This document shows, one piece after another, positions 7,906 to 13,653 of a stretch of 41,605 nucleotides of DNA. The translations under genes were made by a program, and so were the position numbers. This DNA comes from Lachnospiraceae bacterium (lineage in GTDB: Bacteria; Bacillota; Clostridia; Lachnospirales; Lachnospiraceae). The stretch is from positions 1 to 41,605 of the forward strand of contig JAFSPF010000089.1 in NCBI GenBank assembly GCA_017443065.1, read 5' to 3'. Position 1 is the stretch's first letter. Each line of letters begins with the position of its first letter. Below the pieces are notes generated by a model. The model was not told the origin of the DNA. It saw only the letters and a list, made by a program, of their open reading frames with translations, and made no database searches.

Positions 7906-8055
7906 CAGATCCGCATCTGCAAAGGTTATTTTACCACAAACCGCATATACATGCAAGATTCACCGCAAACCCTTGCTATGACTGCATTTCTGCGCATTAA
8001 TATATTGTGGTATTCTCCGAAATTTTGGAGTAAAAACCATAGGTTTACGGAGATT
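7906..8055. other. Non-coding stretch at the prophage left end
   Basis: No gene is seen. It contains the reduced tRNA remnant edge and a short near-palindrome CTCCGAAATTTTGGAG near 8013. It is AT-richer than its surroundings and probably belongs to the phage attachment region. Confidence 0.4.
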
Positions 8056-8079
8056 TATCACACGAAATATCACACGAAA
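8056..8079. repeat. Perfect tandem repeat of TATCACACGAAA
   Basis: Two adjacent identical 12-bp units lie at 8056-8067 and 8068-8079, immediately beyond the phage terminator. With the 12-bp-period pair at 7388 they bracket the tRNA-repeat region. They are candidate integrase arm sites, which is an inference. Confidence 0.4.
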
Positions 8080-8098
8080 AAGGGGCGCCGCAGCGCCC
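8076..8098 (-). terminator. Terminator of the last phage operon
   Basis: On the minus strand GGGGCGC-TGCG-GCGCCCC is followed by TTTTTC. The hairpin lies 8 bp past the stop of the last phage gene. It marks the left end of leftward phage transcription. Confidence 0.85.
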
Positions 8099-8105
8099 CC
8101 TTCTC

Positions 8106-8483
8106 TCAATAGTCGGCTTCTTCCATGAGCCGGCGGATGCGTTCGCGCTCCTGTTCATTGGTTGCTTTCCGCATCTGTTCCTCCAGGAACATGTGCATAT
8201 CGCCATCATGTCCATAGGTCCGGGTCCGGCGGTAAGAACGTGTCCGTTCATATCTTCTCTGATTTCCGCCGTCGCGTCCGTACATGCGATCATAGCGGCC
8301 ATATGCACGTTCATATTCTTCCGGCCCCAGCTCTTCCAGCATTTCCATCTCTGCGATATAGTGATAGCTCTTTAAGAGCTTTTCCATATTGCAAAGCGAT
8401 TCCGGATTCTGCAAGCCCCTGCCGTTGATTTCTTCCAGCCCGCGCAGAAGGGTTTCCTTTGACTGTTCAATGATTGTGTTCAT
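8106..8483 (-). CDS. Phage protein with Arg/Tyr-rich segment (unknown function)
   Basis: The 125-aa product comes from an ATG at 8483 with AAAGGAGG upstream. A longer frame from 8522 lacks such a site. The N-terminal half is helical (MNTIIEQSKETLLRGLEEI, then KLLKSYHYIAEMEMLEEL). The middle, roughly residues 62-93, is unusually rich in Tyr and Arg (AYGRYDRMYGRDGG, RRYERTRSYRRTRTYG). The C-terminus is a charged helix. The basic aromatic segment could bind nucleic acid or a polyanion, but I recognise no family. It is the last gene of a six-gene cassette and ends just before the terminator. Confidence 0.75.
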   Translation of the reverse strand: MNTIIEQSKETLLRGLEEINGRGLQNPESLCNMEKLLKSYHYIAEMEMLEELGPEEYERAYGRYDRMYGRDGGNQRRYERTRSYRRTRTYGHDGDMHMFLEEQMRKATNEQERERIRRLMEEADY

Positions 8484-8496
8484 GCCATCCTCCTTT

Positions 8497-8955
8497 CTAC
8501 GCCACGCGCTGCACATCGACATTCAAATTCTGAATGTTGATTACCGGCGACGGCGTGACTGTCGGATCATCGGACGCCGCCACATGCCGTAATGACACGT
8601 TGAAGCAACATCCTTTCGGTACGGTGATAAAGGCCGTGGACGTCACGTTGAAGTATTCCTCCGCCGCTGCTGGCGTCACAATCGCCCGGCTGGTCAGCCT
8701 CGGTTCACCGCCTACGGTCAGCGCCACCGCAATAGGACCAACCGTGCCGCCCTCCGGTAATGCAATGTTTCCGTTTGCCGTTACCTGATAGCGTGCGAAA
8801 CTGCCGCAGGGGTTGTTGACGATGCCGCGCAGAATCAAAATCCCGCTTTCTTCCTCGTGAAGGACGTACCCTTTCGGACATCTGATTGATGTATTCAGGA
8901 TAGCCGCCTGATTCAAGAGGACAGATTGTACCGGATTATACGTAAATTCCGCCAT
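8497..8955 (-). CDS. Beta-rich phage accessory protein (unknown function)
   Basis: The 152-aa product has alternating hydrophobic strands, Gly/Pro turns and a Cys pair near the end (KGCCFNVSLRH), consistent with a beta-sandwich. Two ATGs are adjacent, and the second (8955) has the better distance to GGAGG. The stop is TAG, and AAAGGAGG for the next gene follows at once. I cannot name a family. It lies in the post-terminator cassette 8106-10870 and could be a virion decoration or a cell-surface protein made in the lysogen. Confidence 0.75.
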   Translation of the reverse strand: MAEFTYNPVQSVLLNQAAILNTSIRCPKGYVLHEEESGILILRGIVNNPCGSFARYQVTANGNIALPEGGTVGPIAVALTVGGEPRLTSRAIVTPAAAEEYFNVTSTAFITVPKGCCFNVSLRHVAASDDPTVTPSPVINIQNLNVDVQRVA

Positions 8956-8966
8956 CATGCACCTCC

Positions 8967-9737
8967 TTATGCCGCACCGCAGCCGCAGTACCCGAACTGC
9001 TGGCAGCAGTTAGGATTCTGCACAACGTATGCCGGTCTCGGCGTCGGAAGAACATACTGCTCCACCTCATTGGCAAGCGCCCTCTGGCCCGCCTGGATGA
9101 TGGCGGTCTGTTCGCCCTGGGATGCTTTCAGATTTGCCATATTGAGTTGGTTCTGCAAGTCGGCAATCTTGTCATTCTTTGCATCCAGTTCAAGCTGGCA
9201 AAGTTTGTCAAGCACCGCGCGGGTCTGATCCTGAATTGTGGATCTTGTTGCGGAACCGTCCTGCGCAATCGTGTATTTCAGATCCGCCGTGGCTGCTGCC
9301 TGATCGCAGCAACACTTTTGCTGATTCATCACAATGCTGTCAAGGCGGCTGTCAAGCGCCTGTGCGTTTGCAAAGTTCTGATTCATCGTGGCAATCTGAT
9401 TGTTGTACGATGTTGCTTGTTCCGTCATGGCACGCTGGCACGCTGCCGCTTCCGCACTGGCAAAGCCCTGCGTGATACTCTGCTGAATCCCGGTCAGTGC
9501 GGACGCCGTGGACGCCTGGTTGAAACCGCCCTGCATCACTTCCGCCTGATTCATCCAGGGATACAGTCCCATTCCACCGTTCATGCCCCAGCCGCCGAAG
9601 CCGCCGCCGCCAAACGCGAACAGAAGCAGGATGATGATCCATGCGGAATCACCCCAACCGCCGAATCCACCGCCACCGTTTCCGTACATGGGGGATACCG
9701 GCATTACCATTCCGTTTTCACCTGTTAAATTGCTCAT
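8967..9737 (-). CDS. Gly-rich single-pass membrane protein with Cys-rich tail (unknown function)
   Basis: The 256-aa product has a Gly-rich N-terminus (YGNGGGGFGGWGDS). A hydrophobic helix follows (AWIIILLLFAF, residues about 32-42), then a second GGGGFGGWG run. Residues 75-215 form a long Ala/Gln/Asn-rich coiled coil containing KCCCDQ. The tail has Cys pairs (NPNCCQQFGYCGCGAA). I chose the ATG at 9737 because the family-like sequence starts there and AAAGGA lies just upstream. The layout suggests an oligomer anchored in the membrane and possibly metal-binding or disulfide-linked. The function is unknown. Confidence 0.75.
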   Translation of the reverse strand: MSNLTGENGMVMPVSPMYGNGGGGFGGWGDSAWIIILLLFAFGGGGFGGWGMNGGMGLYPWMNQAEVMQGGFNQASTASALTGIQQSITQGFASAEAAACQRAMTEQATSYNNQIATMNQNFANAQALDSRLDSIVMNQQKCCCDQAAATADLKYTIAQDGSATRSTIQDQTRAVLDKLCQLELDAKNDKIADLQNQLNMANLKASQGEQTAIIQAGQRALANEVEQYVLPTPRPAYVVQNPNCCQQFGYCGCGAA

Positions 9738-9833
9738 GATGTTTTCCTTTCTACCGCTAATTGTTGCGGTGAGCGGCCGCCCTCTCCGCGGGCGGTCGGT
9801 TGATAGATATGTACTCCCTTGCAAGGCTGGTAC

Positions 9834-10100
9834 CTACATGATTTTTTGGATCTCCGGCACGTCCGTCTGATATACGGTCTGTGCGGTTTTCTGATCAAAC
9901 AAGCCGTTCTGCATAAGATAGTTTCCCATCTGTGAAGGGGACATGTTCTTCACGGCATTGTATGTCTGTTGGTCAATCTTTCCCTGGTTTAATAACACTT
10001 GTGCCATTTGACCGGGGTTTTGTTGAATGATTCTCGCTTGTCTCGCAATATCCATAAACTGTTTCATGGGTCCACGGATTCCAAACGGATTAACCTTCAT
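9834..10100 (-). CDS. Small Gln/Asn/Met-rich phage protein (unknown function)
   Basis: The 88-aa product is helical and rich in Gln, Met and Asn (QARIIQQNPGQMAQVLLNQGK, then MSPSQMGNYLMQNGLFDQ). It has two similar segments that each pair a Q-rich helix with a Gly turn. It overlaps the end of the upstream gene by 11 bp, so the two are probably coupled. A gap of about 100 bp with no gene separates it from the Gly-rich membrane gene. I see no catalytic motif. A small structural or scaffolding role within the cassette is possible. Confidence 0.7.
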   Translation of the reverse strand: MKVNPFGIRGPMKQFMDIARQARIIQQNPGQMAQVLLNQGKIDQQTYNAVKNMSPSQMGNYLMQNGLFDQKTAQTVYQTDVPEIQKIM

Positions 10101-10479
10101 TCTTCACCCTCCTTCGCTTGTCCACAATTTCCGGACGGTTCATCAGCTTTTCTTCCAGCCGGGAAATGCGATCATCCTGCTGGCGGATGTATTCCTCCAT
10201 GCTGATTTGATGATCTTCGTATTCTTCCTTTTCCTCTATTTCCTGCTTCTCCACATGCGGAACAAGGTCAAAGACTTCCACCGGATGCGCACGGCCGGAA
10301 ATGTCCGTCACGCAACGGTACGCAATGGGTTTGCTGTTGTTCAGCATAATCATGATGCTGTTCGGAAATAACTGCTTCGTGCGGATCCTCGCCTCGTCCT
10401 CGCTGTCCACCCAAATGATGTTGGTCTGTCCCTGCGGGACGGGATACGCCTGTGGTGTTGCTGCATACGGTTGATACAT
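10090..10479 (-). CDS. Phage accessory protein with acidic coiled-coil C-terminus (unknown function)
   Basis: The 129-aa product starts with a Pro/Gln/Tyr-rich segment (MYQPYAATPQAYPVPQGQ). A small alpha-beta core follows (NIIWVDSEDEARIRTKQLFPNSIMIML) that resembles the short domains bearing such DSEDEA segments in Firmicutes phage proteins. Residues 75-129 are highly charged and probably coiled. It starts 2 bp after the stop of the peptidase-like gene and overlaps the next gene, so it is a middle member of the cassette. No function can be assigned. Confidence 0.72.
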   Translation of the reverse strand: MYQPYAATPQAYPVPQGQTNIIWVDSEDEARIRTKQLFPNSIMIMLNNSKPIAYRCVTDISGRAHPVEVFDLVPHVEKQEIEEKEEYEDHQISMEEYIRQQDDRISRLEEKLMNRPEIVDKRRRVKNEG

Positions 10480-10480
10480 C

Positions 10481-10870
10481 TTATCTCTCCTTTCTCATAT
10501 ACCATGAAACAATTTCATCCCCGCTGTCCCAGGTGTCATACCAGTTTTTAGAAACCACCGCGACAACGTGGTTTGTTTTTCCGTCAATGGCAACAACATA
10601 GATTCCTTCCGGGTGATCCTCCGCAAAGTCCATGACGGTATAACAGTCCGGGCATGTGTCTGGGACAACGTGCATCTTAAAGCCGTGGTCACGCAATATG
10701 GATTTGAACACCGTACCAACCTCCGGCATTTCCGCCATTTCCAAACCGCGGGAAAAGAGATTGATATACGCTTGTTCCCAATCCATATCAAGCACGCGGC
10801 ACAATGCTCTCACCGTGCAATCAGATGTTCTTCTGTGTTTTGGATTCGGATTGAAATAGACAAAGGCCAT
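10481..10870 (-). CDS. Papain-fold cysteine peptidase-like protein
   Basis: The 129-aa product has the spacing of a small papain-like or C39-like fold. Cys18 heads a helix (SDCTVRALCRVL), His101 begins a strand (NHVVAVV), and Asp112/Asp115 follow in WYDTWDSG. This gives a plausible Cys-His-Asp set. It opens a six-gene unit that begins after the late-operon terminator. Its own start has an AGGGGGT site 6 bp upstream. A peptidase beside Gly-rich and Cys-rich proteins could process one of them, but that is inferred. It could also be an inactive or amidase-like relative. Confidence 0.7.
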   Translation of the reverse strand: MAFVYFNPNPKHRRTSDCTVRALCRVLDMDWEQAYINLFSRGLEMAEMPEVGTVFKSILRDHGFKMHVVPDTCPDCYTVMDFAEDHPEGIYVVAIDGKTNHVVAVVSKNWYDTWDSGDEIVSWYMRKER

Positions 10871-10895
10871 AGCGTAACCCCCTATGGCCTATGTT

Positions 10896-10925
10896 AGATA
10901 ATTTGATACGGGATTTCGATGTCAG
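10896..10925 (-). promoter_or_regulatory. Weak promoter candidate of the accessory cassette
   Basis: On the minus strand CTGACA (10925-10920), an 18-bp spacer, then TTATCT (10901-10896). The match is modest, but it lies between the terminator at 10945 and the first cassette gene, where a promoter is required if the cassette is expressed on its own. Confidence 0.3.
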
Positions 10926-10944
10926 GAAAGAGACAATTTCGTGA

Positions 10945-10974
10945 CAAAAAAACCCGGAGCGTTTCCGCTCCGGG
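10945..10974 (-). terminator. Terminator of the late/lysis operon
   Basis: On the minus strand CCCGGAGC-GGAAAC-GCTCCGGG is followed by seven T. It lies 4 bp past the stop of the sigma-like gene and separates the main late operon from the cassette 8106-10870. Confidence 0.88.
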
Positions 10975-10977
10975 CAT

Positions 10978-11196
10978 TTAAGCAATCAGATTTGTGGGTT
11001 TTTGGATATTGCGAAAGAGTATCTCTTTGGACCGGTACACGATCCTCTTGCATTGTCGTGCGGACATGTCAAATTCTTCCGCCAATGGCTCGTAAGGTAT
11101 GTTGTCCAATAATTTTCTCTTGACGATGGCGCGGTATAATTCTGACAAGATGTATTGATCTATCAGTCGTTCCAGTTCTTCGCGTGTGATGTCCAT
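10978..11196 (-). CDS. Sigma-70 region 4-like small helix-turn-helix protein
   Basis: The 72-aa product has an N-terminal helix (TREELERLIDQYILSELYRAIVKRKLL). A helix-turn-helix follows, reading IPYEPLAEEFDMSARQCKRIVYRSKEILF, in the manner of sigma region 4. It is too short to be a full sigma factor. It is the last gene before the operon terminator, and its ATG directly follows the stop of the 24-aa peptide gene. It may modulate host or late phage transcription. The HTH call is from pattern only. Confidence 0.7.
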   Translation of the reverse strand: MDITREELERLIDQYILSELYRAIVKRKLLDNIPYEPLAEEFDMSARQCKRIVYRSKEILFRNIQKPTNLIA

Positions 11197-11271
11197 TTAG
11201 TCGTCCAGGTGAATGGCCGCATACCACCCCATTGCAATAATCCCGACAAGCACAATGATTACCCCAAGCAT
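11197..11271 (-). CDS. 24-aa membrane peptide
   Basis: The open frame is short (MLGVIIVLVGIIAMGW, then YAAIHLDD). It has one strongly hydrophobic helix and an acidic C-terminus. Its ATG overlaps the stop of the preceding 30-aa peptide as TAATG, and its stop abuts the next ATG. This tight coupling supports real translation. The position after the endolysin suggests a lysis accessory such as a small holin or spanin-like regulator. Confidence 0.5.
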   Translation of the reverse strand: MLGVIIVLVGIIAMGWYAAIHLDD

Positions 11272-11363
11272 TAATCCAGTTCCCCCGTTACATAAACCGC
11301 CACCGCCGCCGCTCCAATGGCGGCGCCGAAGAAAGCGGCAACAAACACAATAATTGTTTTCAT
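11271..11363 (-). CDS. 30-aa membrane peptide
   Basis: The frame starts 2 bp after the endolysin stop. The product (MKTIIVFVAAFFGAAIGAAA, then VAVYVTGELD) is one Gly/Ala-rich hydrophobic helix with an acidic tail. It could be a secretion signal or a tiny membrane protein. It overlaps the next peptide gene by one base. Its lysis-module position suggests a membrane-active helper. No homology can be judged at this size. Confidence 0.5.
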   Translation of the reverse strand: MKTIIVFVAAFFGAAIGAAAVAVYVTGELD

Positions 11364-11364
11364 G

Positions 11365-12198
11365 TCAATTCCCCGCAACCACAAAAGCGTTTGGATGTCC
11401 CATCTGCTTCAAGGCGCCGGCGGACAGCTCCGCATCTGCCTTCGTGTCAAATCCGGTACTCGGATGCTGCACCTTGTAATACACTCCTTCTTTCTTAATC
11501 ACCGTGGTCAATCCCTTCGTTTTTCCAGTTTCAGAAAAGGTTTTTGCAAAACTCTCCGAGGCGGCCAATGACTTGAAGGCGCCAATTTGTACGCGGAATC
11601 TCACACCGGACGGCTCCGGTTTCGTGTCCGGCTTCTTTCCCATTTCCGTCAAGATGTCCTCTTCAAGCTTGTGGGATGTGATTAAATCCTCCAGCATTTC
11701 TCCGGGACAGGCCGTAGCTGCAAACTGCTTGTGCATACATAAGGTGCCGTTCTGCGTGCCGTCGTAATGTGGGATGATTCCGTAGCGTTTGCAAACATCC
11801 GCACAATACCGCACAAGACTTCTGTAGGACTTTGCCGAGATCGTCCATCCCTTGCCGCTCTTCGGGTCGCCCAGCCTGTTATTGCTAACCTCAATGGTAA
11901 TTCCACGAAAGTCAGCCCATCGTCCGCTCTTTCCCCCGACGCTTTTGCCGCCGCTTGTCCATGCTCGTCTGTTTTCACTCACCGCGCCGACAATATCATC
12001 ATCCTTGATATAACAGTTCGCGGACGCCTCCCTTGTGCTGTTCAGGTGAGACTTCGCGCAAGCCAACGCTCCTGCCGTCCCTGCCATGTGATGTATGATG
12101 ATCTTTGTCGGCTGCGAGATACCGTCCTGCGAACGGAGATTACTCTTCTTTGTGCCGAAGTCATATATCTGCGTGCATACAGGTGAGAAGATTCCCAT
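11365..12198 (-). CDS. Endolysin: N-acetylmuramoyl-L-alanine amidase with SPOR domain
   Basis: The 277-aa lytic enzyme has an N-terminal Amidase_2/PGRP-type domain over residues about 28-175. Its likely zinc ligands are H36 or H37 (IIIHHMAG), H156 (MHKQF) and C164 (ACPG). E103 in TIEVSN is a further active-site candidate. The C-terminal part from about residue 197 (VRFRVQIGAFKSLAASESFA) is a SPOR-like peptidoglycan-binding domain. It would cut the bond between muramic acid and L-Ala. No signal peptide is visible, so release should need a holin. GGAGGTG precedes the ATG. Confidence 0.9.
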   Translation of the reverse strand: MGIFSPVCTQIYDFGTKKSNLRSQDGISQPTKIIIHHMAGTAGALACAKSHLNSTREASANCYIKDDDIVGAVSENRRAWTSGGKSVGGKSGRWADFRGITIEVSNNRLGDPKSGKGWTISAKSYRSLVRYCADVCKRYGIIPHYDGTQNGTLCMHKQFAATACPGEMLEDLITSHKLEEDILTEMGKKPDTKPEPSGVRFRVQIGAFKSLAASESFAKTFSETGKTKGLTTVIKKEGVYYKVQHPSTGFDTKADAELSAGALKQMGHPNAFVVAGN

Positions 12199-12199
12199 G

Positions 12200-12448
12200 T
12201 TACACCTCCGGTTTCTCTAAGGATTCGCCGTGATACTCTTCAATCGAGAAGGTTGTAGGTGATGCGTCTGCCAGTCCTTCCCCGACAACGTACCCGATCA
12301 CGGTTGCACCGGCCATAATCAATGCCGCAATTTCCTTCGCCGTGTTTTCCGTTTCGCCCAGCGCCACCAAAAGCATAGTGACAAACCCGGCAACGGACAT
12401 CCAAAGTTTTCTGCTTGTCAGTTTCCGTACTACATCTTCTTTCTTCAT
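12200..12448 (-). CDS. Holin-like membrane protein
   Basis: The 82-aa product starts at an ATG at 12448 with GGAGGGG upstream. A charged N-terminus (MKKEDVVRKLTSRKLW) is followed by two hydrophobic stretches (MSVAGFVTMLLVAL, then IAALIMAGATVIGYVVGEGLA) and a polar acidic tail. Two helices with a short linker ahead of an endolysin is the usual class II holin layout, and similar proteins are annotated as phage holins in Clostridia. Its stop lies 2 bp before the endolysin ATG. Confidence 0.65.
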   Translation of the reverse strand: MKKEDVVRKLTSRKLWMSVAGFVTMLLVALGETENTAKEIAALIMAGATVIGYVVGEGLADASPTTFSIEEYHGESLEKPEV

Positions 12449-12459
12449 ATGCCCCTCCT

Positions 12460-12804
12460 TTACTTTGAGATTAAATAGTGATTGATATCCTTCCGCGCTT
12501 CCCGGCACTCGTTTTCGTTGTTGCCGTCAACGGCGTGACCCAAAAGCGCAAGCTGCCCTTTAACCAAAACGCTTACGCCATCCTCCAGGACACGTAAGCG
12601 TTTATCATCCCGATCCAGCAAGGCCATCACCTTTTTGTCTGTGGCCTGTAGATCGGCTATGTCGTTGTTCTGCCGCTCTTCCGGCTCCTTTGCCTTCTTT
12701 CTCCAGCGGATCAGTATGCCGGCCAGCTTGTCAACGGCCACCACAAAGGCGTACATTCCCGCCAGGATCGCAATCAGTTGCCCGGATGTCAAAGTAAATT
12801 CCAT
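12460..12804 (-). CDS. Membrane-anchored coiled-coil protein of the lysis module
   Basis: The 114-aa product starts at the ATG at 12804 with GGAGGGAAG upstream; the longer frame from 12861 crosses a terminator. One N-terminal membrane helix (LIAILAGMYAFVVAVDKLAGILI) precedes a basic RWRKKAK patch and a long charged coiled coil. This resembles XhlA-like or holin-accessory proteins that lie before the holin and endolysin. Its own holin activity is uncertain. Confidence 0.6.
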   Translation of the reverse strand: MEFTLTSGQLIAILAGMYAFVVAVDKLAGILIRWRKKAKEPEERQNNDIADLQATDKKVMALLDRDDKRLRVLEDGVSVLVKGQLALLGHAVDGNNENECREARKDINHYLISK

Positions 12805-12818
12805 TCTTCCCTCCACGC

Positions 12819-12842
12819 AAAAGGGACGGCTTTTACCGTCCC
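12819..12842 (-). terminator. Hairpin with short T-tract between fibre and lysis genes
   Basis: On the minus strand GGGACGG-TAAAAG-CCGTCCC is followed by TTTT. The T-tract is short, so it may only attenuate transcription entering the lysis genes. Confidence 0.55.
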
Positions 12843-12876
12843 TGCATTGAAACAAATACACGTTTGTTACAGCAGA

Positions 12877-13608
12877 TCAGTCTGTGGTTTTGGTGTAGGT
12901 GAGTATTAGTAATAACGGCAAATTAGTGTAGCCCATTACCTTCTGATAAACGACTGGTGTTGCACCACTATTGTCAACAAAAACACATGAGTTATATTGT
13001 GCCGTATTATAGAATTGAACCGGTGCGAAGTCTGATATTAGTCCGTCTAAATGCTTTATTCTCATATTTGCATCTGCCGTATAAACAACGGCTTGCGCTG
13101 TGGACGGCGGCGTTTGTGTTTCAATACACTTCCTATACAGCGGCTTCCCATCAATCCAGTACCCGATCATCCTTTCTTCCGTACTGTACTCCGTCAGCGG
13201 TTCAAAGGGAACTTTGGAATCAGATGCGGTGTCGGTGGTTTTGGTGTATTCGATGATGATGATTTCCGCGTTTACATACATGTATTGCCCAGAAGCAAAC
13301 GCCCCCACAAACTTAATAGTACCGTCGCTAAAAGTAAAGCACGCTGCCGATACGCCAAGATTACCGCCAATATCCACTACGTCCACGTTATTTTGATTAA
13401 TGCCATCAAATCTAACAAAGTTCTCAACCCCGGTTACAAGTACGGTATTAGGCGCTACATCCTCAAACACCTTCCTATACAACGGCTTCCCCATATACGT
13501 ACCGATCACACGTTCCGTCGTATCATAAATCTGATGCTCGGTTACAGGCATGTACCAATCACGCTTTACCTGCCTGAAGATTTCTTTTACAAATTGTTTA
13601 ACCTTCAT
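12877..13608 (-). CDS. Second tail fibre / receptor-binding protein, two repeat modules
   Basis: The 243-aa product consists mainly of two copies of a roughly 105-residue module. Each module runs from TEERMIGYWIDGKPLYRK (or its variant TERVIGTYMGKPLYRK) to a closing EYTKTTD or TYTKTTD. The same module forms the C-terminus of the large fibre encoded just upstream, so this gene probably arose by duplication of the fibre tip. A beta-rich receptor-binding domain is likely. A short basic helix (MKVKQFVKEIFRQVKRDW) at the start could attach it to the baseplate. AAAGGAGTG precedes the ATG. Confidence 0.75.
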   Translation of the reverse strand: MKVKQFVKEIFRQVKRDWYMPVTEHQIYDTTERVIGTYMGKPLYRKVFEDVAPNTVLVTGVENFVRFDGINQNNVDVVDIGGNLGVSAACFTFSDGTIKFVGAFASGQYMYVNAEIIIIEYTKTTDTASDSKVPFEPLTEYSTEERMIGYWIDGKPLYRKCIETQTPPSTAQAVVYTADANMRIKHLDGLISDFAPVQFYNTAQYNSCVFVDNSGATPVVYQKVMGYTNLPLLLILTYTKTTD

Positions 13609-13653
13609 TGTTCACTCCTTTCAGTCAAACAAATGCTTCTTTGTTTCAGTAGA

